A stretch of DNA of 64,000 nt from assembly GCF_029194005.1 (NCBI RefSeq), contig NZ_JARFVA010000001.1:1-64000 (forward strand), in the 5' to 3' direction. Shown here piece by piece: positions 6,907 to 16,732 of this stretch. Position 1 is the stretch's first letter, and each line of letters starts with the position of its first letter. Made by a program: the position numbers and the translations under genes. This stretch comes from Flagellimonas okinawensis (lineage in GTDB: Bacteria > Bacteroidota > Bacteroidia > Flavobacteriales > Flavobacteriaceae). The notes beneath the pieces are model-generated. The model saw nothing but the letters and a program-made list of their open reading frames with translations, did no database searches and was not told the DNA's origin.

Positions 6907-6941
6907 TTTGCTGGGTTTACGCTACTAACAGTGTAAATTTG
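6907..6941 (+). promoter_or_regulatory. Flavobacterial promoter for the DUF4834-YfhO operon
   Basis: TTTG at 6907-6910 and TAAATTTG at 6934-6941 with a 23-nt spacer match the Bacteroidetes -33/-7 consensus (TTTG, TAnnTTTG). Transcription would start near 6946, about 16 nt before the ATG at 6962. Confidence 0.55.
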
Positions 6942-6961
6942 ATTCAATAACTAACGGTTAT

Positions 6962-7222
6962 ATGGTTTTATTACAAACGATTTTAATTGTCATATTAGTA
7001 TACTACGGGCTCAAATTACTTTTAAAGTGGTTGGCACCGAAACTATTGAACTATGCGGTAAAAAAGACCAACGAACGTTTTGGTCAACAGTTCGGTACCC
7101 ATCAAGATTTTGGTAATGAACACGCTAGGGAAGGGGAGACCACTATTTCCAAAAAACCACCCCGTAAATCCAATCCCTCAAAAAAAGTTGGAGAATACAT
7201 AGATTTTGAGGAAATTGATTAA
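6962..7222 (+). CDS. DUF4834 family small membrane protein
   Basis: An 86-residue protein with one N-terminal membrane segment (about 3-25, LLQTILIVILVYYGLKLLL). A basic cytoplasmic tail ends in an acidic patch (EYIDFEEID). Length and layout fit the DUF4834 family, which has no known function. It is the first gene of a four-gene run and ends 24 nt before the chosen ATG of the YfhO gene, so the two are probably co-transcribed from the promoter at 6907-6941. Confidence 0.75.
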   Translation: MVLLQTILIVILVYYGLKLLLKWLAPKLLNYAVKKTNERFGQQFGTHQDFGNEHAREGETTISKKPPRKSNPSKKVGEYIDFEEID

Positions 7223-7246
7223 TATTTGCCGAATCAAAACCTATCC

Positions 7247-9679
7247 ATGAATCTTTCTCCAAAAGCCATTATCACCCATATTTGTGTTATCGCTTTATTT
7301 ATCCTTGCCTCACTGGTCTACTTTTACCCAGTTTTGCAGGGCAAAGCCATTTTTCAATCCGATATTGCCCAATACAAGGGTATGGCCCAAGAACGGGATG
7401 CCTACAAGGATGTAACCGGAGAGGAATCGTATTGGACCAATAGCGCTTTTGGCGGTATGCCCACCTATCAATTAGGGGCCAATTACCCACATAATTACAT
7501 AAAGGAACTAGATCGCTTAATTCGATTTTTACCCAGACCGGCCGATTATCTTTTTCTCTATTTAATAGGATTTTACATTCTGCTGTTGTGCTTAAAGGTC
7601 GATTTTAGGTTAGCCGCATTGGGTGCATTGGCCTTCGGGTTTTCCACCTATATGATTATTATACTTGGGGTAGGACACAATGCCAAGGCACACGCATTGG
7701 GGTATATTCCCATGGTTTTGGGCGGAATTGTGCTCGTTTTCAGGAAAAAATACATATTAGGATTTATACTCACAGCATTGGCCATGGCCTTGGAAATCAG
7801 CGCCAATCACTACCAAATGACATATTATTTTATGCTGTTGGTGCTTGTGATGGGACTGGTTTATTTGATCTATGCCATTAAGGAAAAGGAACTCAAACAC
7901 TTTTTTGCCTCCGTCGGTATTTTGATCTTGGCCGTTGTACTTTCCATTTTTACTAATGCAACCAGCCTTTTGGCCACCAAGGAGTATGCTGATTGGAGTA
8001 CACGCGGAAAATCGGAATTGACCATAAATCCAGATGGCAGCGAAAAGGAAATCTCCACCGGGCTGGACAAGGAGTATATTACACAATATAGCTACGGAAT
8101 TGCGGAATCCTTGAACCTGTTTGCCCCGCGACTGTTCGGTGGATCGGGCAGCGAAGATTTGGGAACGGATTCCAAAGCTTATGAGTATTTGACCAATCAA
8201 GGATTGGCTCCCACAAAAGCCATAGAATTTTCCAGTGGTTTGCCCTTGTATTGGGGGGACCAACCCATTGTGGCTGCTCCTGCCTATGTTGGGGCCATAG
8301 TGTTCTTTTTATTTATGCTAGGGGTGTTTTTGGTGGATGGAAAAAAGAAATGGTGGCTGCTTTCCGGTGCAATTTTGTCGCTGTTGCTTTCTTGGGGGAA
8401 AAACTTCCCGCTGCTCACCAATTTTATGATCGATTATTTCCCGATGTACAACAAATTCAGGGCGGTTTCTTCCATTCAAGTGGTGTTGGAGCTTTGTTTG
8501 CCAGTTTTAGGAATTCTGGGAATTCGGGAACTGTTCATGTCCTCCGTAGATCAAAAGAAAAAACTTAATGCCCTAAAACTGAGTTTCTTTGTTTCCGTAG
8601 GACTTGGCATCGTCATTTTCTTGTTGAAAGGCTTCTTCGATTTTGAAGGGATACGAGATGAAATGTATCGTGGCTACTTTGGAGATGAATTAATGACCAT
8701 GATCCAACGTGATCGTGAAGCAGTTTACGTGAACGATACCATCCGCTCGTTGATTTACGTGGCATTGGCCGCTGCCGCTTTATGGTTCTTTATCAAAGAT
8801 AAAATCAACAAAAATGTATTGGTATTCGCCCTGGGTGCTCTTATCCTGTTTGATTTGGTAGGAGTGGACCTCAGGTATGTGAACGAAGACGATTTTGTAC
8901 GTCAACGTCAGGTGAACCAACCGTTCCAAGCCAATCAGCTGGATCAAATGATCATGCAAGATGACTCCATTTACAGGGTATTTGATCCTGAAGAAGGAAT
9001 CAATGGTGCCAGAACCTCGTATTTTCATAAATCCATTGGTGGATATCACGCTGCCAAACCTAGAGCACTTCAGAATTTGTTCGAGTACCATTTGTACCAA
9101 AACAATCTGCAGGTGTTGAACATGTTGAACGTTAAATACATTATTCAACAAGATGAGGAAGGCAACAGCTATCCCGGGGTTAACCCTGATGCCAATGGCA
9201 ATGCTTGGTTTGTAGATCAATTACTTCCTGTGTCCTCGGCCAATGAAGAAATTTTAAAATTGAAGGATTTCAATTCCAAGACTCAAGCGGTGGTCAATAC
9301 CAAAGAATACCCCGAATTGACCAAACTTCGCTATACATTGGATTCTGTGGCCAACATTGATTTGGTGGAGTATCGCCCAGATTATTTAAAATATAAATCC
9401 AACAATTCCAATGATGGTTTTGCCGTATTCTCTGAAATGCATTATCCATCCGGTTGGAATGCCTATGTAGATGGTGAACCACAAAAGCACTATAAAGTGG
9501 ATTATGCCCTTCGTGGTATGAAGGTGCCTTCTGGACAACACGAAATTGAGTTCAAGTTTGAGCCCGAGGTGGTAGAAACGGGAAGCCAGATTACCTTGGC
9601 TGCCAATATTCTTTTGGGATTGATCATAGTTGGGGGATTGGGCTTTACCCTGTTCCGTGGCAAAAAGGAAGAATCCTAA
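7247..9679 (+). CDS. YfhO family membrane protein
   Basis: About 810 residues with roughly a dozen predicted membrane helices between residues 8 and 550, and a final helix near 785-805. The N-terminal loop with FQSDIAQYKGM and the later extracytoplasmic domain with FSEMHYPSGWNAYVDG are typical of YfhO, a GT-C-like membrane protein linked to glycosylation of envelope polymers. The ATG at 7247 is preferred to the TTG at 7226. The stop overlaps the start of the next gene by one base (TAATG), indicating translational coupling. Its neighbours (glycosyltransferase, flippase) support a role in surface glycan assembly. Confidence 0.85.
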   Translation: MNLSPKAIITHICVIALFILASLVYFYPVLQGKAIFQSDIAQYKGMAQERDAYKDVTGEESYWTNSAFGGMPTYQLGANYPHNYIKELDRLIRFLPRPADYLFLYLIGFYILLLCLKVDFRLAALGALAFGFSTYMIIILGVGHNAKAHALGYIPMVLGGIVLVFRKKYILGFILTALAMALEISANHYQMTYYFMLLVLVMGLVYLIYAIKEKELKHFFASVGILILAVVLSIFTNATSLLATKEYADWSTRGKSELTINPDGSEKEISTGLDKEYITQYSYGIAESLNLFAPRLFGGSGSEDLGTDSKAYEYLTNQGLAPTKAIEFSSGLPLYWGDQPIVAAPAYVGAIVFFLFMLGVFLVDGKKKWWLLSGAILSLLLSWGKNFPLLTNFMIDYFPMYNKFRAVSSIQVVLELCLPVLGILGIRELFMSSVDQKKKLNALKLSFFVSVGLGIVIFLLKGFFDFEGIRDEMYRGYFGDELMTMIQRDREAVYVNDTIRSLIYVALAAAALWFFIKDKINKNVLVFALGALILFDLVGVDLRYVNEDDFVRQRQVNQPFQANQLDQMIMQDDSIYRVFDPEEGINGARTSYFHKSIGGYHAAKPRALQNLFEYHLYQNNLQVLNMLNVKYIIQQDEEGNSYPGVNPDANGNAWFVDQLLPVSSANEEILKLKDFNSKTQAVVNTKEYPELTKLRYTLDSVANIDLVEYRPDYLKYKSNNSNDGFAVFSEMHYPSGWNAYVDGEPQKHYKVDYALRGMKVPSGQHEIEFKFEPEVVETGSQITLAANILLGLIIVGGLGFTLFRGKKEES

Positions 9680-10947
9680 TGCGAAAAGTCTTGGTCATAG
9701 CGTACTATTGGCCTCCTGCTGGGGGACCAGGGGTACAGCGTTGGCTCAAGTTTACTAAATACTTGCCCGATTTTAGCATCGAACCTATCGTATACGTTCC
9801 GGAAAACCCAAGTTATCCTATTGTGGACGAAAAATTGGTCGAGGAAGTTCCAGCATCTATCAAAGTCCTGAAACAACCCATAAAAGAACCGTATGGTTTG
9901 GCTTCATTAGTATCCAAAAAGAAGACCAAGACCATTAGTTCGGGTATCATCAAAGAGAAGAATCCATCATTTATAGAGAAAGTCTTGCTTTGGGTTCGTG
10001 GCAACTTTTTTATCCCAGATGCACGGAAACTTTGGGTTACACCTTCAGTCACATATTTGGCCAAAGTAATTGCGGACGAAGGGATAACTACCATTATTAC
10101 TACAGGGCCTCCACATAGTTTGCATTTAATCGGACTGGGCCTTAAAAAAAAATATAACCTCCAATGGATTGCCGATTTTCGCGATCCTTGGACCTCTATT
10201 GGTTATCATAAAAAATTACGATTGACCCAGTATGCTCGGCTAAAGCATAAAGCTTTGGAAAAAGCTGTCCTTTTAAAGGCGGACAAAATTGTAGTAACAA
10301 GTAACACTACCAAATTAGAGTTTGAGGCAATCACTCCTAAACCTATTAAAGTAATCACCAATGGTTTTGATGATGAACTTGAGCCAATCAAGCTTGATGC
10401 AAAGTTTACAGTTTCTCATATTGGTTCTTTATTAACTGGAAGAAACCCTTTAGGGTTTTGGCAGGCCTTACAAGAATTAATCGCGGAAAACGAAGCATTC
10501 AAAAAATCACTTAAAGTACAATTGGCAGGGGTTGTAGGGGAAGAAGTCCTGCAATCTATCCAGGATTTTGGACTGGATGATCATGTGGAACAGTTGGGAT
10601 ATCTGTCGCACGATAAGGTTTTGGATACACAACAAAAATCGCAGTTGCTTTTATTGTTGGAAATTGATTCGGAAGAGACCAAAGGCATTATTCCAGGAAA
10701 ATTGTTTGAATACTTGAACGCCAAACGACCTATTTTGGCCATTGGACCTAAGGGGTGGGAGGCAGGTGCCATGGTAGAAGCACACGGTGCAGGAAATATG
10801 TGCCTGCATTCCGATGTTCCCTCCTTAAAAAATGTACTTTTGGAAGCATTCCACCTTTACGAGAATAAGACTCTGGTGTGTAATTCTAAAGGGGTGGAGC
10901 AGTATCATAGAAAGGCGTTAACGGAATCTTTGGCTAAATTTATCTAA
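9679..10947 (+). CDS. Glycosyltransferase (GT4-like)
   Basis: A 422-residue GT-B-fold enzyme. The N-terminus YYWPPAGGPGVQRW is the glycine-rich donor/acceptor loop typical of flavobacterial GT4-like enzymes. The middle shows ADFRDPW, and the C-terminal half has SHIGSLLTGRN, GYLSHDKVL and GIIPGKLFEYLNAKRPIL, the conserved E-x7-E-type region for nucleotide-sugar binding. It overlaps the upstream YfhO stop by one base and the downstream flippase start by one base, so the three are translated as a unit. The sugar and acceptor are unknown; a cell-envelope polysaccharide or lipid-linked glycan is likely. Confidence 0.85.
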   Translation: MRKVLVIAYYWPPAGGPGVQRWLKFTKYLPDFSIEPIVYVPENPSYPIVDEKLVEEVPASIKVLKQPIKEPYGLASLVSKKKTKTISSGIIKEKNPSFIEKVLLWVRGNFFIPDARKLWVTPSVTYLAKVIADEGITTIITTGPPHSLHLIGLGLKKKYNLQWIADFRDPWTSIGYHKKLRLTQYARLKHKALEKAVLLKADKIVVTSNTTKLEFEAITPKPIKVITNGFDDELEPIKLDAKFTVSHIGSLLTGRNPLGFWQALQELIAENEAFKKSLKVQLAGVVGEEVLQSIQDFGLDDHVEQLGYLSHDKVLDTQQKSQLLLLLEIDSEETKGIIPGKLFEYLNAKRPILAIGPKGWEAGAMVEAHGAGNMCLHSDVPSLKNVLLEAFHLYENKTLVCNSKGVEQYHRKALTESLAKFI

Positions 10948-12407
10948 TGGGCGTTGTTCTAAAACAATCCATACAAAATACTGTGGTAACGTATTTGGGG
11001 TTCTTTTTTGGGGCCATCAATACGTTGTTTCTCTACACTAAAATCCTACCGGACGAATATTATGGACTTGTAACCTTTATTTTGGCATCCGGTGCCATTT
11101 TAATGCCCTTAATGGCCTTTGGTGTACACAATACCTTGGTAAAGTTTTATAGTACTCATAAAGAGACAGAAAAAGACGGCTTTTTCACCTTGATGTTGCT
11201 TATTCCCTTGTTGGGGATATTGCCTGTCGCTTTAATAGGCTTGGTATGGTACGACCCCATTGGTGACTGGGTATCCAAAGTAAATCCCATGGTTAAGGAT
11301 TACCTCTGGTATGTCTTTTTTGTGGGATTGGCCATGGGCTATTTTGAAGTATTCTATTCCTGGACCAAGGTGCATTTAAAGTCGGTTTTTGGCAACTTTA
11401 TGAAAGAGGTTTTTGCGCGTATCGGAGTGTCTGTTCTATTAATTCTATTTTATTTTGATGTCATTTCGTTGGACATTTTCTTTAAATGTTTGGTAGGCCT
11501 TTACCTTTTGCGAACGGTAGTGATAAAAATATATGCATATACCTTACGGAGACCAAAATTGGATTTTAGGTTTCCACCCTTTACCAAAGAAATTCTTTCC
11601 TATTCCTTTTTGATTATTCTGGGTGGTTCCGCTGCCTTGATATTGTTGGAGATTGATAAGGTGATGCTCAACCAGTTTATTAGTATTGAGAATGTTGCCT
11701 ATTATGGCGTTTCCGTGTATATCGCAACTGTGATTATTGTGCCATCGCGTGCAATGCACCAGATCACGTACCCTTTAACTGCGGAATTATTGAACACCAA
11801 TAACCATAGTGGACTGGATAAATTGTACAAAAAGTCCTCACTGACCCTGTTTATAGCATCTGGGATAATATTTGTACTGATCATCCTAAACCTGAATGAC
11901 TTGTATTTGATGCTGCCCGAGAATTATAGAAATGGGTTTACGATAGTATTTTTAATAGGGTTGGCCAAAGTCATGGATTCCCTGTTGGGGAATATCAATT
12001 CCATTTTGTACAATTCCCAATATTATAAAACGGTCTTGGTTTTTGGCGTGTGTTTGGCTGCCCTCACCATACTATTGAACTATATTTTAATTCCAACGAT
12101 GGGGTTGGAGGGTGCTGCATTGGCCAGTTTTATATCCATTTTTATCTTCAATTTGGTAAAGTTTTTTTTTGTAAAGATGAAATTTGGCATTGTTCCTTTT
12201 ACATCAGCTACTTTTAAAGTGTTTGCAACATTGATTCTATTAACTGTACTTTTTGACCTATTGCAGTTTCAATTTCACCCGATTATTAATATTGGATTAA
12301 AATCCCTTCTGGTAATAGGGATGTATGTAGGTATTTTGTACAGATTCAACATTTCTGAAGATGTCACCGGGTTTTTGTCCAAATGGCTCAAAAAAAATAC
12401 CCCGTAG
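10947..12407 (+). CDS. Polysaccharide flippase (Wzx/MATE-like)
   Basis: A 486-residue integral membrane protein with about 14 hydrophobic helices and short loops, the layout of oligosaccharide flippases of the MOP superfamily. It begins GVVLKQSIQNTVVTYLGFFFG, typical of this group in Bacteroidetes. It is coupled by TAATG to the glycosyltransferase before it and would export the glycan made by that enzyme. The stop codon lies inside the left arm of a strong hairpin (12398-12430), so transcription from both sides probably ends here. Confidence 0.87.
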   Translation: MGVVLKQSIQNTVVTYLGFFFGAINTLFLYTKILPDEYYGLVTFILASGAILMPLMAFGVHNTLVKFYSTHKETEKDGFFTLMLLIPLLGILPVALIGLVWYDPIGDWVSKVNPMVKDYLWYVFFVGLAMGYFEVFYSWTKVHLKSVFGNFMKEVFARIGVSVLLILFYFDVISLDIFFKCLVGLYLLRTVVIKIYAYTLRRPKLDFRFPPFTKEILSYSFLIILGGSAALILLEIDKVMLNQFISIENVAYYGVSVYIATVIIVPSRAMHQITYPLTAELLNTNNHSGLDKLYKKSSLTLFIASGIIFVLIILNLNDLYLMLPENYRNGFTIVFLIGLAKVMDSLLGNINSILYNSQYYKTVLVFGVCLAALTILLNYILIPTMGLEGAALASFISIFIFNLVKFFFVKMKFGIVPFTSATFKVFATLILLTVLFDLLQFQFHPIINIGLKSLLVIGMYVGILYRFNISEDVTGFLSKWLKKNTP

Positions 12408-12430
12408 CGAATAAATTCAACTACGGGGTA
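12391..12430 (-). terminator. Rho-independent terminator
   Basis: TACCCCGTAG (12398-12407) and CTACGGGGTA (12421-12430) form a perfect 10-bp stem with a 13-nt loop. On the minus strand it is followed by seven T (plus-strand A run 12391-12397), so it serves the minus-strand gene at 12459-13670. The flippase stop codon is in the left arm. Confidence 0.8.
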
Positions 12431-12458
12431 AACAACTAACCAACCTAAAAAAATCTAT

Positions 12459-13670
12459 CTAATTATTTCTTCTGGAAGAACCTCTAGAGCTACTTGTTCT
12501 AGCGCTGCTTTTTCTTGCACCTGAACTTCTGCTCACACTAGGCCTGGAACTACTCTTACTACTTACCGAGGTTTTCCTTGGGCTAGGGTTGGAACTTCTG
12601 GAAACGGCTTTCCTTGAAGAGTTTCCCTTGCTCACCGCAGACCTGCTTGCTGTTCTCGATGTGGTCTGTGGTTTTCTGTAAGTACTTTGTGCAGAACGAT
12701 TTACTGTTCTGTTGTTTGTACTTGGGGCCACTTTTCTGGCATTGGAGCTACTGTTGTTAGAAGCTCTTGTTGCCTTATTATTGGAAGCCGTTGTTCTTCC
12801 AGATCTTGTTACATTATTTGACTTTCTATAATCATTGCTTCTTGCATCTCTGGTAGCAACATTTGGACGTCGAACGGTATTACTGGAACGGTTTGCCATT
12901 GTATTGCCTCTTCTTGAGGAATTTTTGGAAACAGTTGCGTTGCTTCTACCGTAATCTGCTCTACGCATGTTATTGTCCCTAACTGCTACTCTTCTATCAT
13001 TTCTATAGATATTTTCTCTTCTATAGGTATTATTGTTTCTATATACTTTACCCAATCTGGCATATGTTCTTCTGGTATTATGTCTGTAAGGAGCATAGTA
13101 AGTATATCTCACTGGTCTGTAATACCTACGGTAAGGTCTTGCATAAACATTACAGAATCCTACTGATGGTCTCATAAAGTACCTGTGGAACGGTCTGTAC
13201 ACATATCTTCTGTTGTAAATGTTGATATATCCTGTGTAGTGACTGAAAACACCTCCGTTATAGTAAACGTGCAATCCACCTATTCTTCGTACTCTACCAT
13301 TATTATACCAGATGTTTACGTTTCCAATTTGAGATACTCTACCGTAATAGTCATAAAATACAGGTGTATTTTCTACTTGGATTACAGCTCCATAATCATC
13401 ATACTGAACATAAGGGTTGTAATTATAACCGGAGTTAAAGGTTATACCTACATTTCCAATTTGTGCGCCAACACCTACATTAACCCTGTTGTCCATATAG
13501 AAATCGAATTCACCATCTGGATAAACGGAGAACGTTACTCCACCTTCCACAAAAATGAAAGAATTGCCATATCGGTAATTAGTGGTGGTAGCCACATTGT
13601 TGGTTGTTTCTGCTTGGATACTTGGTATTGCCAAAACAACCGCTGCTATAAGGAGTACTAACTTTTTCAT
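12459..13670 (-). CDS. Exported Arg/Ser-rich low-complexity protein
   Basis: A 403-residue protein with a signal peptide (MKKLVLLIAAVVLAIPSIQA). The first half (about 30-190) is rich in Tyr, Gly and Asn, with repeated short strands such as QIGNVGITF, QIGNVNIWY and RIGGLHVYY, suggesting a small repeat fold. The second half (about 190-403) is disordered and highly basic, mostly Arg, Ser, Asn and Thr, ending in RGSSRRNN. The high positive charge could bind polysaccharide or nucleic acid outside the membrane; that is inference. Similar proteins are common and uncharacterised in Flavobacteriaceae. It stands alone with its own terminator. Confidence 0.75.
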   Translation of the reverse strand: MKKLVLLIAAVVLAIPSIQAETTNNVATTTNYRYGNSFIFVEGGVTFSVYPDGEFDFYMDNRVNVGVGAQIGNVGITFNSGYNYNPYVQYDDYGAVIQVENTPVFYDYYGRVSQIGNVNIWYNNGRVRRIGGLHVYYNGGVFSHYTGYINIYNRRYVYRPFHRYFMRPSVGFCNVYARPYRRYYRPVRYTYYAPYRHNTRRTYARLGKVYRNNNTYRRENIYRNDRRVAVRDNNMRRADYGRSNATVSKNSSRRGNTMANRSSNTVRRPNVATRDARSNDYRKSNNVTRSGRTTASNNKATRASNNSSSNARKVAPSTNNRTVNRSAQSTYRKPQTTSRTASRSAVSKGNSSRKAVSRSSNPSPRKTSVSSKSSSRPSVSRSSGARKSSARTSSSRGSSRRNN

Positions 13671-13784
13671 ACTACAAGGTTTTAAATTCTAGATGCAACT
13701 ATTTACATCCACCCTGTATTATACAATCAGCGTGCCAAAAAATGTAACACGCTGATATACAGTATAAAAAGTATGTTTAAATGT

Positions 13785-15719
13785 CTATTGGATAATAAAC
13801 ATCGACCTTCTGTTCAATTGATGGTCTTCTTCGGAACAAGTTTCTCCATTGGCACAGTTATTAACGAGTTGTGATTCTCCATAACCTTTGGATGTTAACC
13901 TATTTCTATCTATTCCCTTGTTAACCAGCCATTCCAAAGTAGATTTTGCTCTTCGATCGGATAAAAGCATGTTGTAGTCATCATTTCCTCGAGAATCGGT
14001 GTGGGACTCGATATGTATTTTTAACTGTGGGTATTCCTTCATGGCCTGCAAAATTTTGGCCAATTCCACTTCTGCGTCTGGTCGAATGTTATGCTTGTCA
14101 AAATCAAAGTAAATTGGTTGTAGATCCAATCGGCAGCCTAAATCGTTTACCGGGCAATCGGGTGGGGTTAACGCAATGTCTACCTGCAGCATATTGGATC
14201 CTTGAGGTGTGTTTATTAGCTTTTCATTCGGCAGATACTCTTTTTCCTCATTGGATGCCCTTACTACATATTGCTTTTGGCAATCAATATTATCTTCAAA
14301 CTTGTAGTTTCCATTGGAACCAGTAATCTGTTGGGCAACCACTTTATTGTTATCATCCAACAGGTATACAATGGATCCTTCCAGAGGCTCTTTGGTATTG
14401 GCATCTGTAATTGCTCCAAAAACTACAGTAATGCAATTTTCGGTTATGGCATAGATGTCATCGGAACTACTGCCTCCAGTGCCACCTCTATTCGAGGAAA
14501 GATATCCGATTTTTTCTTTTTCCTTTACTATAAACCCAAAATCATCTTGATTGGAATTAATGGGTTGACCAAGGTTTTCAACCAAAGAATTTCCATTTGA
14601 GTTGTTCAATGATGTTTTAAAAATATCCAACCCTCCAAGTCCAACATGACCATCACTGGAAAAAAACAAGTGGTTCTCGTCACTTATAAAAGGGAATGAT
14701 TCTCGTTCGGGCGTATTGATTCCGGGACCGAGATTCACTGGCGCCCCATAAGTTCCATTTTTACGTATATCCACATACCAAATATCGGATGCTCCCAAAG
14801 TACCTTCCATATTTGAAGAAAAATACAGTTTAGTTTCGTCAGGGTTTAAAGCCGGGTGTGCGGTTGAATAGGAGTCGTTGTTAAAAGGCAGTTCCTTAAC
14901 ATTGCCCCATGTTCCATCTTCTTGTAGGGATGCTTTATATATTTTTAAACTCACCAACCTTTTTTTGCCTCGTTTTTTCTTTCCATCCAAATAGTTGTTT
15001 CTGGTAAAGTATACGGTTTTTCCATCTTTGGTGAATGTAGCGGAAGATTCGTGATAGGGTGAGTTGATTTCACCTTCCAATTGCTTCATATTTGTAAGTC
15101 TCGTATTATTCTCAAGATCAGCTTGGAACAAATCAAGATAGGGGAGACCATTCCAGTCATGAACTTTGTTGCCTTCTGTATTAATGGAGGAAGAAGCAAA
15201 TACAATTTTGTTTCCATAAAAGGCTGGTCCAAAATCGGAACCTTTCATTTCGGATGTTATGTTCGTCACTTTGAACCTATCGTTCTTAGAGTTGGTAAGT
15301 TCTTCGAAATAATCCCAATTATTTATTTGGTTTTGGGCCAGATCGGAACCGTTTGTAGCACTGGTGAACTTCTCCATCATAACTTTGGAATCCTCGTAAC
15401 GACCAACACTTTTGAGAGTTTGAGCCATTCGAAAGTAGTATTCGGACTTAACGTCATTCGGATAATTGCTGATCAGTTTTTGATACCATTTGTTCGCTTC
15501 CGAGTATTCGCTATTGAAATAATAGGTATCTCCTAACTTTTCAAAAATCTGAGCCGACTCATAGCCATCCTCAACAACATTCAGGTAAATTTTACGAGCG
15601 TCGATATAGTCGTAACTATCAAATTCTTCATTGGCTTTTTTAATCTTGCCTTCTTGTGCAAATGTGCTACCTACCAATAAAAAGATGGAAAACACATGTA
15701 TAATTATTCTTCTTTTCAT
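13785..15719 (-). CDS. OmpA family protein with TPR and PD40 repeats
   Basis: A 644-residue envelope protein: signal peptide (about 1-21), TPR-like helices (about 25-140), WD40/PD40 beta-propeller repeats (about 160-430, e.g. KIVFASSS, LYFSSNMEG, LFFSSDGH), a CarboxypepD_reg-like beta-sandwich (about 430-520), and a C-terminal OmpA domain (about 535-644). The OmpA domain contains YFDFDKHNIRPDA and the peptidoglycan-binding residues HTDSRG and LSDRRA. It should anchor a surface complex to peptidoglycan. It is the last gene of a run with the SprF-like and CHU_C proteins, only 10 nt after the SprF-like gene, a common Bacteroidetes T9SS effector set. Confidence 0.88.
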   Translation of the reverse strand: MKRRIIIHVFSIFLLVGSTFAQEGKIKKANEEFDSYDYIDARKIYLNVVEDGYESAQIFEKLGDTYYFNSEYSEANKWYQKLISNYPNDVKSEYYFRMAQTLKSVGRYEDSKVMMEKFTSATNGSDLAQNQINNWDYFEELTNSKNDRFKVTNITSEMKGSDFGPAFYGNKIVFASSSINTEGNKVHDWNGLPYLDLFQADLENNTRLTNMKQLEGEINSPYHESSATFTKDGKTVYFTRNNYLDGKKKRGKKRLVSLKIYKASLQEDGTWGNVKELPFNNDSYSTAHPALNPDETKLYFSSNMEGTLGASDIWYVDIRKNGTYGAPVNLGPGINTPERESFPFISDENHLFFSSDGHVGLGGLDIFKTSLNNSNGNSLVENLGQPINSNQDDFGFIVKEKEKIGYLSSNRGGTGGSSSDDIYAITENCITVVFGAITDANTKEPLEGSIVYLLDDNNKVVAQQITGSNGNYKFEDNIDCQKQYVVRASNEEKEYLPNEKLINTPQGSNMLQVDIALTPPDCPVNDLGCRLDLQPIYFDFDKHNIRPDAEVELAKILQAMKEYPQLKIHIESHTDSRGNDDYNMLLSDRRAKSTLEWLVNKGIDRNRLTSKGYGESQLVNNCANGETCSEEDHQLNRRSMFIIQ

Positions 15720-15729
15720 GGTGATTTTA

Positions 15730-16710
15730 TTAAAAGAATCTTGGGGTTATGATCCTATCTGATTTATTGAAAATGTCGAACCTGAGAAACACTTCGTAAG
15801 AACCATCGCTGTATTGTTCTAGATCGGTTGTTTGAAAATCATATCCAATTCCTGCAAAAATTGATTTTGATATTTGAAACCCGGCAAGGGCACTAAGCGA
15901 AGCACTCCATCGGTAAGATGCTCCAAGGGTAAACTTTTCGTTGATCAGAAAATTGGCGGACAAATCCCACTGCAATGGTGAGCCACTCACATATTTCACC
16001 AATGCTGCAGGTTTAAATTTTAAGTTGGTATTTAAATCAAAAACATAGCCAGTTATAAAGTAATAGTGTAAACGTTCAATAGCGATACTTTCAACATCGG
16101 TATTTTCAAGAGAGCTCTCATCATAATGTTTGGTATTCAAAAAATTCGGAACAGATAGACCTGCATAGAATCTATCGGTGTTCAAGTACAACCCAGCACC
16201 AATTTGAGGTTGTAGTTTATTGTCCACACTATTTTGAAAATGGGGGTCATTTGGATTAAAGATATTAAGCTTGGTATAATCAACATCTAGCATGTCCAAA
16301 CCAGCCTTAAGTCCCATGGAAAGTTTTGTTTGGTACGATAGTTTTATCGAATAGGAGTAATCTACCACTATATTGGACTCTACAGCAGGCCCAATTCTGT
16401 CATATACAATAGATAGCCCTAGTCCCATATTGTCATAAAGTCCAATGGGTGAGTTTACCGTGAAGGTTCCAGATTCAGGGGAGCCTTCTAAGCTAACCCA
16501 CTGTGTTCGCCCTAATAAACCAAAGCTCAATACTTCCCGGTTTCCTGCATAAGCGGGGTTCACAACCTGAGTATTGTACATGTATTGTGTGTACTGTGGA
16601 TCTTGTTGTGCCAAGGATGTAGCTATGGCAAACAGCAACACTACAATGCTCAAGCTTTGTTTCCTATATCTTTTAAGAGTTGTCATTTTTATCTTTGATT
16701 CTTTTTTCAT
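15730..16710 (-). CDS. PorP/SprF family type IX secretion partner
   Basis: About 326 residues with a signal peptide ending near SLAQQDPQYTQYMYNTQVVN, the hallmark N-terminus of the PorP/SprF family. A beta-barrel-like body follows, ending with the strand YEVFLRFDIFNK. Such proteins sit in the outer membrane and retain a particular T9SS-secreted partner at the cell surface. The ATG at 16710 lies 22 nt after the upstream gene's stop; 16686 is an alternative start, while the open frame extending to 16896 overlaps the upstream gene and is not used. The partner is most likely the large repeat protein encoded just before it. Confidence 0.86.
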   Translation of the reverse strand: MKKESKIKMTTLKRYRKQSLSIVVLLFAIATSLAQQDPQYTQYMYNTQVVNPAYAGNREVLSFGLLGRTQWVSLEGSPESGTFTVNSPIGLYDNMGLGLSIVYDRIGPAVESNIVVDYSYSIKLSYQTKLSMGLKAGLDMLDVDYTKLNIFNPNDPHFQNSVDNKLQPQIGAGLYLNTDRFYAGLSVPNFLNTKHYDESSLENTDVESIAIERLHYYFITGYVFDLNTNLKFKPAALVKYVSGSPLQWDLSANFLINEKFTLGASYRWSASLSALAGFQISKSIFAGIGYDFQTTDLEQYSDGSYEVFLRFDIFNKSDRIITPRFF

Positions 16711-16732
16711 GATTGTGTTATCGATGGGTTGA